A stretch of DNA of 64,000 nucleotides, taken from NCBI RefSeq assembly GCF_023556335.1, contig NZ_JAIKTS010000001.1, positions 1,364,001 through 1,428,000 of the forward strand, written 5' to 3'. Below the pieces are notes generated by a model. It was not told the origin of the DNA and made no database searches. It was given only the letters and a program-made list of their open reading frames with translations. How positions within the stretch are numbered: position 1 is the stretch's first letter; every line of letters begins with the position of its first letter. This document shows, piece after piece, positions 1-10,290 of this stretch. Source of the stretch: Stenotrophomonas mori (GTDB lineage Bacteria > Pseudomonadota > Gammaproteobacteria > Xanthomonadales > Xanthomonadaceae). A program made the translations under genes and the position numbers.

Positions 1-2072
1 CGCTCCATCCGTGCGGCGAGCGCATTGATCTCGCCCAGCCGCTGCGGGTCCAGCCGCAGGTCGGTGGCCGCCACCCGCGCATAGGCCTGCTCCTGGCGCG
101 CCAGGCTCTCGCGCAGCCGCGCCGCGGCCTGTTCCAGGGGCGCCATGTCGATCTCCGGCACCGCCGTCAGCCGTGCCGGCGGCGCGCGCACCAGGGTCGG
201 GTCGGCCGCCAGCTCGAACAGGCCCGCATCCAGCAGCCGGTGCTGGTCCTGGGCCTCCTTGCGCATGTCCGCCTGGAGCTGGCGCACCTCGCCGACATAG
301 GCATCGATCCGCTCGCCCATGTCGGAGAACCGCATCGGCAGGATCTCGGCGTCGGCCAGGCGCAGGGCGATGCGGCCGCTCAGGCGCGCCAGCGCCGCCG
401 CATAGGCCAGCCCGGGATCGACGAAACGCTGGAAGTGCTCATAGGTGTCGTAATGGGAATGGTAGACCCCGCTCTGGGCCTCGCCACCGAACCCCAGGTT
501 CATCGAGGCGATGCCCAGGTGGGCCAGGAACGGCGCATAGTCCGAGCCCGAGCCCAGCGCCGAGATCGGCAGGTCGCCGCTGGCCGACACCCCGCGCGCG
601 CGCGCCTTGTCGGCGGCACCGCCCTCGTACCCGGACACCAGCAGCCGTGCGCGCAGCCGCTCGGCGACACTGGTCCCGGTCTGCGGATCGGTCACCGACG
701 CGGCCGCCTGGTTGATCATGTGCTGCAGCGAATGGCTGCCGCCGGCGCCGAGGAAGCCCCGACCGTTGCTGTCGGTGTTGATGTAGGCCACCGCCTTGTC
801 GCGCAGCTCCGCGGCATGGGTTTCGACCCATTCGGTCGACCCCAGCAGCCCGGCCTCCTCACCGTCCCAGCTGGCGTAGACCAGCGTCCGGCCGGGCTTC
901 CAGCCCTGCTTGGCCAGCTCGCCCAGGGCCTTGGCCTCGGCCAGCATCGCCACCGTGCCGGACAGCGGGTCCTGCGCGCCCATCACCCAGGTGTCGCGGT
1001 GGTTGCCGCGGATCACCCACTGTTCCTGCGGCTGCGTGCCGGGCAGCCGCGCGATGACGTTGTGGATGGTCTTCTGCCCCCAGTCGGACTCGACCACCAC
1101 GCGTACCCGCGCCGGCCCCGGGCCGGTCTTGTAGGTCAGCGGCAGCGCCCCGCGCCACGATTCGGGCACCACGTCGCCCTGCAGCGCCTTCAGCAGCGGC
1201 GTGGCGTCGCCCCAGGACAATGGCAGCACCGGGATCTTCAGGACGGTCTCGGCCTCGGCGAGCGGAATCCGCTTGGCGCCGGGAACCGAGCCGTAGCCCG
1301 GCGTCAGCGGATCGCCGGGGTAGATCATCATGTCGGCCACCGAGCCGCGCTGCACGCTCTGCTCCGGCCGGAAGCCGCCCACCGGATAGACGTCGCCGCG
1401 GGCATAGCCGTCTTCGCGCGGGTCGGAGTAGATCAGGCAGCCCACCGCGCCGTGACGCTGCGCCAACAGCGGCTTGAGGCCACGCCAGCCGCCGCCGTAG
1501 CGGGTGATGACGATCTTGCCGCGCACGTCGATGCCGCGGCGCGCCAGCTCCGCGTAGTCGTCGGGGCCGCCGTAGTTGGCGTATACCAGCTCGCCACTGA
1601 CATCGCCGTCGCCGCCGTACACGTTGTACGGCGGCAACGCCTGCTCGCGGATCGCCGAGGACGCATCGCCATCGACCGGCGGTTCGGACAGCACCGCCTC
1701 ATAGCGCTGCGGAGCCAGCATCTGCACCTGCACCCGCTTGGGCGTGGGATACAGCACATCGAAGCTTTCGATCCTGGCGTCCCAGCCGAACTCGCGGAAA
1801 CGCGCCAGGACGAACTCGGCGTTGGCGCGGCCATGCACGGAGCCTACATGGCCGGGGGCGGAGGACAGTTGTCGCAGCCATTGGTCCATCTGCCCGGGGT
1901 CGATGCTGCGGTCGAGCTGCGCCTCGCGCGCACGCTGGGCATCCGCCGATGCGGCACTGAAGCCACGGATCGACGGCGGGGGAGGGTCGCCAGCGTACAC
2001 GCCCACGGGCACTGCACAGACCATCGACAACAGGCACAGCGGGATCAACGACTTGCTCTTTCGCGATTTCAT
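1..2072 (-). CDS. M28 family metallopeptidase, glutamate carboxypeptidase II-like (partial, C-terminus off window)
   Basis: The ATG at 2072 opens a reading frame that is still open at base 1, so about 690 residues are visible and the C-terminus is missing. It begins with a signal peptide (about 26 residues, ending near VGVYAG), so the enzyme is exported. A protease-associated (PA) region covers roughly residues 130-290. The zinc peptidase core follows: HRD at 358-360, D368 in the QDP motif, and the DGEE pair at 405-406, which correspond to the zinc ligands and catalytic Glu of glutamate carboxypeptidase II. YINTDS follows and supplies a further ligand Asp. The family removes C-terminal acidic residues from peptides, but the true substrate is unknown. 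It lies 85 bp downstream of an M24 peptidase gene and is probably the last gene of a receptor-peptidase operon. Confidence 0.9.
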   Translation of the reverse strand, partial: MKSRKSKSLIPLCLLSMVCAVPVGVYAGDPPPPSIRGFSAASADAQRAREAQLDRSIDPGQMDQWLRQLSSAPGHVGSVHGRANAEFVLARFREFGWDARIESFDVLYPTPKRVQVQMLAPQRYEAVLSEPPVDGDASSAIREQALPPYNVYGGDGDVSGELVYANYGGPDDYAELARRGIDVRGKIVITRYGGGWRGLKPLLAQRHGAVGCLIYSDPREDGYARGDVYPVGGFRPEQSVQRGSVADMMIYPGDPLTPGYGSVPGAKRIPLAEAETVLKIPVLPLSWGDATPLLKALQGDVVPESWRGALPLTYKTGPGPARVRVVVESDWGQKTIHNVIARLPGTQPQEQWVIRGNHRDTWVMGAQDPLSGTVAMLAEAKALGELAKQGWKPGRTLVYASWDGEEAGLLGSTEWVETHAAELRDKAVAYINTDSNGRGFLGAGGSHSLQHMINQAAASVTDPQTGTSVAERLRARLLVSGYEGGAADKARARGVSASGDLPISALGSGSDYAPFLAHLGIASMNLGFGGEAQSGVYHSHYDTYEHFQRFVDPGLAYAAALARLSGRIALRLADAEILPMRFSDMGERIDAYVGEVRQLQADMRKEAQDQHRLLDAGLFELAADPTLVRAPPARLTAVPEIDMAPLEQAAARLRESLARQEQAYARVAATDLRLDPQRLGEINALAARME

Positions 2073-2157
2073 CAACTGCCTCCGGCGAAGGGAAACCGGC
2101 GCCCGCCGGCCACCGATGCGGCCTCCGGCGTACGCCTGCTGCGGGTGACGCCCGCGA

Positions 2158-3471
2158 TCAGCCGAACGGCTGGTCGATCGAAGGGCTCTGCGGCGTCATC
2201 AGTCCGGCGCCGTCCTCGGTGACATACAGGATGTCCTCCAGGCGCACGCCGAACTGGCCCTCGATGTAGATGCCCGGCTCGTTGCTGAAGGTCATGCCCG
2301 GTTCCAGCAGGTGCTGGTTGCCGCGCACCAGGTAGTCCCACTCGTGCATGTCCAGGCCGATGCCATGGCCCAGGCGATGGGTGAAGTACCGGTAGTCCGG
2401 GCCGTAGCCGGCGTCGGAGATGACCTTGCGCGCCGCCGCGTCCAGCGCGCCCATCGCCACGCCGGGACGCGCGGCCGCCAGCGCCGCGTTCTGCGCCTCC
2501 AGCACGATGTCGAACACCTTGCGGATGCTGTCGTTGGGCTCGCCGACGACCACCGTGCGGGTGATGTCGCTGGTGTAGCCGTCGGCGCGGCAGCCGCCGT
2601 CGAAGATGATCGGCGTCCCCTCCACCAGGGTCTGCGGGGCCAGCGACCCGTGCGGGGAGGCGGTGTACTTGCCGACGTTGACGCTGGCCCCGCCCTGCAG
2701 GCCGGTGCGTGCGTAGGCGGTGCCGATCAGGCCGGAGATCGACTTCTCGCTCATGCCCGGCTTCAGCGCGCGCCACACCGCCTCGTAGACCTTGAGCGTG
2801 TTCTCGTTGGCCAGCCGCATCAGCGCGATCTCGGCCGCGCTCTTGATCCGCCGGCAGCCCGCGGTGACCGGCCAGGCATCGACCACCTTCATCTGCGGCA
2901 GTGCGTCGGCGATGCCCTTGGAACGGAAGAACGGCACCATTTCCTCCATCGCCAGGGTGCCGGTGCCCACGCCGCGCTCGCGCACCACCTGTGCGACCAG
3001 CCGGTAGGGGTCCTCGTCCTCGTGCCAGCCGCGCACGTCATGGCCGAAGGTGATCTGCTCCAGGGTGCGCTCGCGCTCGAACTCCGGCGTCACGTAGACC
3101 GGATCGCCGCTGCGCGTGAGCACCATGCCGGTCAGGCGCTCGCTGTTGCCCCAGCGGATGCCGGTGAAGTACACCAGCGAGCTGCCGGCGCCGATGAACA
3201 TCGCATCGATGCCGGACGCCTCCATCAGCTGCTGTGCCCGCGCCAGCCGCTCGCGGCGTTCGTCCACCGTGATCGGCACCACCCGGTGCGCGACCGACTC
3301 CAGTGCACGGATCGACTCGGGCAGTGCGTCATCCCCGGTGGCCGCGGTTTCGGCGGCCGGCCCCGCGCACGCGCTGCCGATCATCGCCGCCGGCAGCGCG
3401 GCCACGCCGGCCAGGGTGCCGGCGCGCAGGAAACCGCGGCGCCCGCTGTTGAAGGAATCATTCGTCGACAT
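2158..3471 (-). CDS. Tat-exported M24 family metallopeptidase (Xaa-Pro aminopeptidase-like)
   Basis: This 437-residue protein starts with a twin-arginine signal (GRRGFLRAG followed by a hydrophobic stretch, Ala/Cys-rich cleavage region near residue 35). A creatinase-like N-terminal domain (about 60-195) precedes the pita-bread catalytic domain. The five metal ligands expected of the family are visible: Asp of IIFDGG, Asp of YTSDITR, His of RLGHGIG, Glu of SNEPGI and Glu of VRLED. Members of M24 cleave Xaa-Pro bonds or dipeptides; the substrate here is not determined. The gene starts 99 bp after the TonB receptor stop and has a GGGAG ribosome site. It is followed 85 bp later by the M28 peptidase. 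The Tat signal suggests export of the folded metalloenzyme to the periplasm. Confidence 0.9.
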   Translation of the reverse strand: MSTNDSFNSGRRGFLRAGTLAGVAALPAAMIGSACAGPAAETAATGDDALPESIRALESVAHRVVPITVDERRERLARAQQLMEASGIDAMFIGAGSSLVYFTGIRWGNSERLTGMVLTRSGDPVYVTPEFERERTLEQITFGHDVRGWHEDEDPYRLVAQVVRERGVGTGTLAMEEMVPFFRSKGIADALPQMKVVDAWPVTAGCRRIKSAAEIALMRLANENTLKVYEAVWRALKPGMSEKSISGLIGTAYARTGLQGGASVNVGKYTASPHGSLAPQTLVEGTPIIFDGGCRADGYTSDITRTVVVGEPNDSIRKVFDIVLEAQNAALAAARPGVAMGALDAAARKVISDAGYGPDYRYFTHRLGHGIGLDMHEWDYLVRGNQHLLEPGMTFSNEPGIYIEGQFGVRLEDILYVTEDGAGLMTPQSPSIDQPFG

Positions 3472-3570
3472 CGTTGCTTGCTCCCGTTGTGTACGTTGTC
3501 CGGCGGGTGCGCCGGCAGCGGCGGCGCGGCCCGGTCACGGGCCGCGCGCCATCGTCCTGGCCGTTGCCGG

Positions 3571-6444
3571 TCAGAACGCGATTCCGGCCTGCGCGTAGAA
3601 GAACCGGCCCGGAAGATCGTGGGTCGACGCATCGAAGCCGTTGAGCGAGCAGGACACGCACACCGGCGGTTCCTTGTCCCACAGGTTGTTGATGCCGGCC
3701 GACACGGTCATGTCCAGGGTGATCGGCAGCTTCCAGCTGGCGCGCAGGTCCTGGTAGACCGTGCGTCCCAGCACGTGGGTGCCGTTGGGCCGGTTCGGGG
3801 CCTTGGACGCGCTGTTGCAGATCGGGAAGCCGGCCGCCCCCGCGCAGCTCTCCTTCATCCGGCTGATGTAGCGGAACGTGGTGTCCACGTCCCAGGCCTT
3901 CAGCGCCCAGCCCACCCGCATGTTGGCCGTCAACCGCGGCATGCCGGTGTTGTTGAGCTCCACGCCCACCGTGCGCGGCTCGACCCGGCCGTTGGCGTCG
4001 ATCGCCTCGTACTCGGCCACGTAGGTGCCCTGCAGGTTGACCTTGAAGCGGCCATAGGCGGACTCCGGGCCCATCCAGTTCACGCCGAAGTCGTAGCCGC
4101 TGGTCTTGATCGAGCCCAGGTTGAGCAACAGGTTGTCGAACTGCGCGAAGTCACCGGTACGGCTGCGCACGATGTTCTCGCAGGCGGCCGCGTTCGGGTC
4201 GCCGGCGGCGACGCAGCGGTTCAGCCGGGTCTGGGCGTCCAGCGCCTGGATCGCGCCGTCCAGCTTGATCCGGTAGTAGCCGAGGGTGATGTCCATGCGG
4301 TCGGCCCAGCCCACGTTCTGCGCCCAGCTCGGGCTGTACACCGCACCGATGGTCAGGCTGGTGGACTCCTCGGGCTTGAGCGCCTCGTTGCCGCCGGTCT
4401 GCACGCCGACCTGGCGGCCACTCTGCACATAGCCGTTCGGCACGCCCAGCGCCGCGCACTTGGCGGCGACCCCGGCAAACCCCGGCGCGTCGGCCGAGCA
4501 CGGGTCCTGGATGGTGGCGTCGAAGCGCGACATGGCCCCGTAGACCTCGCCGATCGACGGCGCCCGGAAGCCCTGCGCCCAGGTGCTGCGCAGGGTCAGG
4601 TCGTCGAACACCTGCCAACGCAGGCCCACCTTGCTGTTGGTGGTGTTGCCGAAGGTCGAGTAGTCCGAGAACCGGCTGGCCAGCGACAGGTCCAGCGCGC
4701 GGATGCCGGGGATGTCGGCCAGCAGCGGCGCGTTCAACTCCAGGTAGGCCTCGCGGATGTCGTAGCGGCCGCGCGTCGGCTGCGAAGGCACGTTGTTGGA
4801 TTCGCCCGACACGATCAGCGCATCCGGCTCGTAGGAGCCGAAGTAGTCGCGCGACTCGATGCCGGTCGCGAAGTTCACGTCGCCCGCGGGCAGGGTGAAC
4901 AGCGAACCGGACAGGTTGGCCGACAGTGCCTTGATCTTGTTCTGGCTGCGGTCGTGCTCCACGAACAGGATGTAGTCGAGCATTTCCTGGGTGATCGAGC
5001 CCGGCGCACCCCACAGGTTCAGCGGCACGCAGCCTTCGATCGCCAGGCAGCCGGACGGCGAGCCGACCGCCTTCTTGACGTGGGTCATGTTCATGGTGCC
5101 GGTGACCCGCTGGCTGGCGCGGTTGTTGCCGAAGCCCGCGTTCACGTCCCAGTAGTAGCTGCGGTCACGGAAGCCGAACGAGCCCTCGAAGCCGGTGTTG
5201 AGGGTGTAGGTGTCCACATCCTGCTCGAACACCCGGTTGCCCGCCTCCACCACCCGGCGGTTGACCGAGATCAGGTTGGTCTGCGGATCCAGGGCGAAGC
5301 CGAACGGGTTGTAGATGTTGTCCTGCGCCAGTGAGATGGTGGTCGCCATCGTGTTGCCGCTCGGCCCGAAGCCCAGCGACTGCGCGGCGGCCTCGCTGCG
5401 CGAACGGCGGTTGTTGTACAGGCCGCGGATGTACCAGGTGGTGCTCGGTGTCACCGCGTAGCGCGCACTGACGAAGATCGCACCGCGGTTGCTGGGGGTG
5501 AGCAGCTTGTTGTCCGGACCGTAGTTGTAGCGGTCGGCGTTGGTGAAGTCGTGGAAGTCGCCGGCGTAGTTGGGTACGCCGGGGGCGGCGTCGCGGTTGA
5601 GGGTCAGGTCGCGCGCGACCCCGGTGTTCGGATCGACGAAGCGGAAGCGGCCGTAGGGGCTGGAAGCGCTGCAGTTGGCCAGGCCGGTGCCGGGGATGCA
5701 CTCGTTGGCGGCACGGGCCCACTCGCGCGTGTGCATGGCCTTCTGGGTGACATAGCTGACGTCGGCGAACAGGTCCAGCTTGTCGCTGGAGTTGCCGAAG
5801 GAAATGTTGTTCTGGGTCGTGGTACCGCCGTTCAGGCTGGGATAGGTGCCCCAGTAACTGTTGATCGACACCCCGTCCTGCTTGCGCTTGGTGATGATGT
5901 TGAGCACGCCGGCGATCGCGTCGGAGCCGTACAGCGCCGATGCGCCGTCCTGCAGGATCTCGATGCGGTCGATGATGCTGGCCGGGATGGTGTTGAGGTC
6001 GACCGAGCCGGACACGCCCGACGCCGAGCTTTCATTGACCCAGCGCACGCCGTCCACCAGCACCAGCACGCGGCCCGAGCCCAGGTGGCGCAGGTCCAGC
6101 GTCGCCGAGCCGGAGCCGACGCCGGAGCCGTCCGGCGGGAAGCCGAAGTTGCCGGCGTTGCTGAACTTGGTGTTGAGCGCCGAGCCGGACGAGCTGAGCT
6201 GCTGCAGGATGTCGCCGACACTGGTCAGGCCGGTGGCCGCCAGGTCTTCGCCGGTGATCGCCAGCACCGGCACCTGGGTCGCCATGTCGGCGCCCTTGAT
6301 GCGCGAGCCGGTCACTTCGACCGAATTGAGTGTCACGGGCTTGTCGCCGTCGGCTTCCTGGGCCGATACCGGCAGGGCCAGAGCCATTGTCGACAGAATT
6401 ACGGATACCGAACTTGCAAGCGTATTGCCAACGAGCGACGCCAT
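3571..6444 (-). CDS. TonB-dependent outer membrane receptor
   Basis: The product is 957 residues from the ATG at 6444. This start is preferred over an in-frame codon at 6516 because it places a classical signal peptide (MASLVG... ending PVSAQ, about 29 residues) at the N-terminus. The mature end carries [10 protein letters not shown], typical of Xanthomonadaceae receptors, followed by a plug domain (about residues 45-165, with LVLVDG and [19 protein letters not shown]) and a beta-barrel ending in a terminal Phe (QAGIAF). The substrate is unknown. Its operon partners are two exported peptidases, so peptides or peptide conjugates are a reasonable guess. This is the first gene of the operon, with a 637-bp gene-free stretch upstream. 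Confidence 0.93.
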   Translation of the reverse strand: MASLVGNTLASSVSVILSTMALALPVSAQEADGDKPVTLNSVEVTGSRIKGADMATQVPVLAITGEDLAATGLTSVGDILQQLSSSGSALNTKFSNAGNFGFPPDGSGVGSGSATLDLRHLGSGRVLVLVDGVRWVNESSASGVSGSVDLNTIPASIIDRIEILQDGASALYGSDAIAGVLNIITKRKQDGVSINSYWGTYPSLNGGTTTQNNISFGNSSDKLDLFADVSYVTQKAMHTREWARAANECIPGTGLANCSASSPYGRFRFVDPNTGVARDLTLNRDAAPGVPNYAGDFHDFTNADRYNYGPDNKLLTPSNRGAIFVSARYAVTPSTTWYIRGLYNNRRSRSEAAAQSLGFGPSGNTMATTISLAQDNIYNPFGFALDPQTNLISVNRRVVEAGNRVFEQDVDTYTLNTGFEGSFGFRDRSYYWDVNAGFGNNRASQRVTGTMNMTHVKKAVGSPSGCLAIEGCVPLNLWGAPGSITQEMLDYILFVEHDRSQNKIKALSANLSGSLFTLPAGDVNFATGIESRDYFGSYEPDALIVSGESNNVPSQPTRGRYDIREAYLELNAPLLADIPGIRALDLSLASRFSDYSTFGNTTNSKVGLRWQVFDDLTLRSTWAQGFRAPSIGEVYGAMSRFDATIQDPCSADAPGFAGVAAKCAALGVPNGYVQSGRQVGVQTGGNEALKPEESTSLTIGAVYSPSWAQNVGWADRMDITLGYYRIKLDGAIQALDAQTRLNRCVAAGDPNAAACENIVRSRTGDFAQFDNLLLNLGSIKTSGYDFGVNWMGPESAYGRFKVNLQGTYVAEYEAIDANGRVEPRTVGVELNNTGMPRLTANMRVGWALKAWDVDTTFRYISRMKESCAGAAGFPICNSASKAPNRPNGTHVLGRTVYQDLRASWKLPITLDMTVSAGINNLWDKEPPVCVSCSLNGFDASTHDLPGRFFYAQAGIAF

Positions 6445-7081
6445 GGTGATTTCCCCATACCAGTGAAAGGAACTAAAGGAACTCCTGCCACGGGTGTTGG
6501 ATCCCGGCCGGTGCATGCCGTGGCATCACCGTTCTCCGAGTGGGTACTGCAATGGGTACTGCAAGAAGCCGGCCAGCCGGCAAGTCGATCAATTCTGTTT
6601 CCAGCGCAACGCAAGAATCCAACACTCCGAATCGAAGGTCTACATATCCATGCGCGCGTCCGTGCCTTGAAGCACTTTCATCCGCTCCTCTCCAAAAGCG
6701 GACGACAGTGGGTGGCATCCAGCAACCTCTGGGCAACCGCAACTGCACCATGACTGTATGGATCCGCCGCAACGATCGTCTTGATGCAATTTACCGAGCG
6801 ACATGCCGATATTGGCACAATTCCGGAATTCCGATCACTTGCCGGCGGATTGCCCGTGGATCGCCCCGATAGGTATCAAATGCAACGTTTTTCCCGCTCC
6901 CCGGGCAATGCGCTCCGCGCCCTGACGACTTCGGCATATTGCACTGCAATACACGCGGGCCGCCGCGGGCACGCCGCGCCCGTACGCCCGGCCGCTGCCG
7001 TGGCGCCCCACCCCGCCGTGCGGCCGCATGCGGCGGCGTCCCCGGCCCGGTCCCCGCTCCGGGCGGCGCCGCGGATGCGGC
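6445..7081. other. Gene-free stretch upstream of the TonB receptor operon
   Basis: No reading frame here has convincing coding character; the open frames are short and Arg/Pro-rich. The stretch is less GC-rich than its surroundings around 6570-6850 and should hold the promoter of the receptor-peptidase operon. Visible structure: a perfect 12-bp tandem duplication (TGGGTACTGCAA at 6541-6552 and 6553-6564), a near-palindrome TGCCGATATTGGCA at 6804-6817, and a perfect palindrome AATTCCGGAATT at 6819-6830. I could not assign a promoter hexamer pair with confidence. Confidence 0.6.
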
Positions 7082-8449
7082 TCAGGCGATATAGACGGTC
7101 TTGGTGTTCATGAACTCGCGGATGCCGTGCTCGGCCAGCTCGCGGCCGAAGCCGGAACGCTTGGTACCGCCGAACGGCAGCCGCGCATCGCTCTTGACCA
7201 CCGCGTTGACGAAAGCGGCACCGCACACCAGCCGCGCCGCGACCCGCTCGCCGCGGGCGGTGTCGCGCGTCCACACGCTGCCGCCCAGGCCATAGTCGGT
7301 GTCGTTGGCCACCCGCACCGCCTCGGCCTCGTCCTTCACCCGCACGATCGCCGCTACCGGCCCGAACAGCTCCTGCGCATAGGCCGGCATGCCCGGCGCG
7401 ACGTGGTCCAGGATCGAGGCCGGATAGCCGGCCGGGCTGTCGGCGAGCGGGGCGCAGCCCAGCAGCGGCCGCGCGCCCTGGTCGATGCTCTCGCGCACCT
7501 GCCGGTGCAGTTCGTCGCGCAGGTCGCTCCTGGCCATCGGCGCCAGCGTGGTGGCCGCGTCCTGCGGATCACCCGGCACCCGCTCCCTGGCCGCCGCGAG
7601 GAAGCGCTGCACGAAGGCGTCGGCGATGGCCTCCACCACCACGAAGCGCTTGGCGGCGATGCAGGTCTGCCCGGCGTTGTCGAAGCGCGAGGCCACCGCC
7701 GCGGCGACCGCCGCGTCCAGGTCGGCGTCCTCCAGCACCACGAAAGCGTCGCTGCCGCCCAGTTCCATCACGCATTTCTTGAGCTGGTCGCCGGCGTTGC
7801 TGGCGATCGCGCGCCCGGCCCGCTCGCTGCCGGTGAGTGTGACCGCCTTGATCCGGCGGTCGCGCAGCACCTCGGCGGCCTGGTCGTTGTCGATGTGCAG
7901 CACGTCGAACACCCCCTCCGGCACGCCGGCGTCGGCCAGCACCGCGGCGATCAGGTCGGCGCAGCCCGGCACGTTGCTGGCGTGTTTGAGCAGCGCCACG
8001 TTGCCGGCCATCAGCGACGGTGCCAGGAACCGGAACACCTGCCAGACAGGGAAGTTCCACGGCATCACCGCCAGCACGCAGCCGATGGGCTGGTAGACCA
8101 CGTAGCTGCGCTGCGCCTCGGTTGGGATCGGCTGCGGCTGCAGGTAGTCGCCGGCATGCGCGGCGTAGTACTCGCAGACCGCCGCGCTTTTCTCGATCTC
8201 CGCCAGCGCTTCCCGCCGCAGCTTGCCCATTTCGCGGGTCATCGTGCGCTGGAGTTCCTCGGCGCGCGCGCGCAGCCCGGCCGCCACCCGGCGCAGCCAC
8301 GTGCCGCGCTGCGCCAGCGTCGCCTCCGACCAGGCCGGGAATGCCGCCTCGGCGGCGGCCAGCCGGCGCTCGATGTCGGCCGAGTGCATGAGCTCGACCG
8401 TGCGCTCGGCCTGGCCGGTGAAGGGATTGGATATCTGGTACGACGCCAT
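7082..8449 (-). CDS. sad: NAD(P)-dependent succinate-semialdehyde dehydrogenase (Sad/YneI type)
   Basis: This 455-residue aldehyde dehydrogenase has catalytic Cys263 in NAGQTCIAAKR and general-base Glu229 in MELGGSDAF, at the usual 34-residue spacing. MPWNFPVWQVFR and LLKHASNVPGCA resemble the E. coli Sad (YneI) subgroup, which is about this length and oxidises succinic semialdehyde to succinate. It is the last gene of the puuA-potFGHI operon, 75 bp after potI. This fits the final step of putrescine breakdown (putrescine to GABA to succinic semialdehyde to succinate). Assignment to the dehydrogenase superfamily is certain. The exact aldehyde, and whether it also takes gamma-glutamylaminobutyraldehyde, is inferred from context. 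Confidence 0.88.
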   Translation of the reverse strand: MASYQISNPFTGQAERTVELMHSADIERRLAAAEAAFPAWSEATLAQRGTWLRRVAAGLRARAEELQRTMTREMGKLRREALAEIEKSAAVCEYYAAHAGDYLQPQPIPTEAQRSYVVYQPIGCVLAVMPWNFPVWQVFRFLAPSLMAGNVALLKHASNVPGCADLIAAVLADAGVPEGVFDVLHIDNDQAAEVLRDRRIKAVTLTGSERAGRAIASNAGDQLKKCVMELGGSDAFVVLEDADLDAAVAAAVASRFDNAGQTCIAAKRFVVVEAIADAFVQRFLAAARERVPGDPQDAATTLAPMARSDLRDELHRQVRESIDQGARPLLGCAPLADSPAGYPASILDHVAPGMPAYAQELFGPVAAIVRVKDEAEAVRVANDTDYGLGGSVWTRDTARGERVAARLVCGAAFVNAVVKSDARLPFGGTKRSGFGRELAEHGIREFMNTKTVYIA

Positions 8450-8524
8450 GGCGGTAGACCCGTATGCAACAAGGCCCCCAGCGTACCCCCCGGACCGTCA
8501 TGCCGGCGTTACCGGCGCCGCCGC

Positions 8525-9367
8525 TCAGTCCCGCGCCTGCAGTGCCAGCTGCAGGTCGCGCCGGCGCCGCCGCTCCGCGCGCAGCGACATCCAGCCCACC
8601 CCGAAGGCCACCGCCGATACCGCCAGCACCATCAGCGTCGCCAGTGCATTGATCTTCGGGCTCACCCCCATCCGCACCGAGGCGAAGATCTTCATCGGCA
8701 GGGTGGTCGAGTTCGGGCCGGCCACGAAACTGGCGATCACCACGTCGTCCAGCGACAGGGTGAACGCCAGCAGCCAGCCGGACAGCAGCGCCGGGGCGAT
8801 GATCGGCAGGGTGATCAGGAAGAACACCCGGACCCGGTTGGCCCCCAGGTCCATGGCCGCTTCCTCCAGCGAGCGGTCCAGCTCGCGCAGGCGCGAGGCC
8901 ACCACCACGGTGACGAAGGACAGGGTGAAGGTGACATGCGCGATCCAGATCGCCACCAGCCCCTTCGACGGCAGCCCGAGCAGGCTGCCCAGCGACCCCA
9001 GCATCAGCAGGATCGACAGGCCGATGATCACCTCCGGCATCACCAGCGGCGCGGTCACCAGCACCGCGAAGACGGTCTTCCCCGGGAACCGGCGGACGCG
9101 CTCCAGTGCCAGCGCCGCCAGGGTGCCCAGCACCACCGCCGCGGTCGCGGTCCAGAACGCGAGCTTGATGCTGACCCAGGCCGCCTGCAGCAGCTGCCGG
9201 TCGCCGGCCAGCTCCATGTACCCGCGCAGGGAGAAGCCCGCCCACACCGTGGCCAGCCGCGAGGCGTTGAACGAGTACAGCACCAGCAGCAGGATCGGCA
9301 GGTACAGGAACGCGAAGCCGGGCACCAGTGCGGCCCAGCGCAGCCAACGGTGGCGTGCCGCGCTCAT
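8525..9367 (-). CDS. potI: Putrescine ABC transporter permease PotI
   Basis: This 280-residue inner-membrane permease has six predicted helices. The ABC-permease EAA-like loop is present (EEAAMDLGANRVRVFFLITLP), which docks on the ATPase PotG. It starts with ATG at 9367 overlapping the potH stop by 4 bp (ATGA), indicating translational coupling. Length and order match PotI of the PotFGHI putrescine importer. The C-terminus is Arg-rich and cytoplasmic. The gene follows potH and precedes the aldehyde dehydrogenase. Confidence 0.93.
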   Translation of the reverse strand: MSAARHRWLRWAALVPGFAFLYLPILLLVLYSFNASRLATVWAGFSLRGYMELAGDRQLLQAAWVSIKLAFWTATAAVVLGTLAALALERVRRFPGKTVFAVLVTAPLVMPEVIIGLSILLMLGSLGSLLGLPSKGLVAIWIAHVTFTLSFVTVVVASRLRELDRSLEEAAMDLGANRVRVFFLITLPIIAPALLSGWLLAFTLSLDDVVIASFVAGPNSTTLPMKIFASVRMGVSPKINALATLMVLAVSAVAFGVGWMSLRAERRRRRDLQLALQARD

Positions 9368-10290
9368 GCCCCGCCCCCGTCCAGCGCGCGCTGCCGCGAG
9401 CGGTTGAAGAGCAGGATCGGAACCAGCAGCAACAGCAGCATCACGATCGCCATCGCCGAGGCCAGCGGCCAGTCGCGGCTGCCGAAGAACTCGCTCCACA
9501 GCACCCGGCCGATCATCGGCGTGCCGGGGCCGCCGAGCATTTCCGGAATCACGAACTCGCCCACCGCCGGGATCATCACCAGCAGGCAGCCGGCGACGAT
9601 GCCGTTGCGCGACAGCGGCAGGGTGACCCGCGCGAAGGCCCGCCACGGGCCCGCCCCCAGGTCGTAGGCCGCTTCCAGCAGGCGCCGGTCGTGGCGCACC
9701 AGGTTGGCGTACAGCGGCAGCACCATGAACGGCAGGTAGCAGTAGACGATGCCGATGTGGGCTGCCAGCGGCGTGTACAGGATCCGCAGCGGCGCGTCGA
9801 TCAGGCCCGCGCCCAGCAGCGCGCGGTTGAGCAGGCCATTGCTGTCCAGCAGGCCGATCCAGGCATAGACCCGGATCAGGAACGAGGTCCAGGAAGGCAG
9901 CACCACCAGCATCATCGCGATGCTCCGCGAGGACGGCGGCAGGCGCGCGATGGCGTATGCCATCGGGTAGCCGATGAGCAGCGCCAGCAGGGTCGAGACC
10001 GCCGCGATCCGGACCGAGCCCAGGTAGGCCAGCAGGTACTGGCTGTCGCTGAACAGCTGCACATAGTTGCCCAGTTCCAGATCGATGCGCAGCACCCTGT
10101 CCACGTGGGTGACGAGCGGCGAGTACGGCGGCATCGCCACCGATGCGCCGGCGAAGGAGATCTTCAGCACGATCAGGAACGGCACGGCGAAGAACAGCAG
10201 CAGCCACAGGTAGGGCACGCCGGCCACCGCGGCGCGCACTCCCGGCCACCTGCGCCGCCGGCCGGCGCGCCCGGGACGCGGCGCGCTCAT
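9364..10290 (-). CDS. potH: Putrescine ABC transporter permease PotH
   Basis: The product is 308 residues from ATG at 10290. It has a short basic N-terminus (RAGRRRRW), then a first membrane helix (YLWLLLFFAVPFLIVLKISF) and a six-helix permease core. The EAA-type loop EAAYDLGAGPWRAFARVTLP contacts the ATPase. It overlaps potG upstream and potI downstream, each by 4 bp (ATGA), so the three products are probably made in fixed ratio. Length agrees with E. coli PotH (about 317 residues). Confidence 0.93.
   Translation of the reverse strand: MSAPRPGRAGRRRRWPGVRAAVAGVPYLWLLLFFAVPFLIVLKISFAGASVAMPPYSPLVTHVDRVLRIDLELGNYVQLFSDSQYLLAYLGSVRIAAVSTLLALLIGYPMAYAIARLPPSSRSIAMMLVVLPSWTSFLIRVYAWIGLLDSNGLLNRALLGAGLIDAPLRILYTPLAAHIGIVYCYLPFMVLPLYANLVRHDRRLLEAAYDLGAGPWRAFARVTLPLSRNGIVAGCLLVMIPAVGEFVIPEMLGGPGTPMIGRVLWSEFFGSRDWPLASAMAIVMLLLLLVPILLFNRSRQRALDGGGA

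Noticed and set aside
2311..5334. Long plus-strand frame of 1007 codons
   Set aside because: Antisense to the M24 peptidase and TonB receptor; composition is His/Arg/Ala/Val-rich with no domain, as expected for shadow frames in very GC-rich DNA.
7028..9667. Long plus-strand frame opposite sad and potI
   Set aside because: Arg/Gln/His-rich antisense shadow; the minus-strand genes have complete catalytic and membrane motifs.
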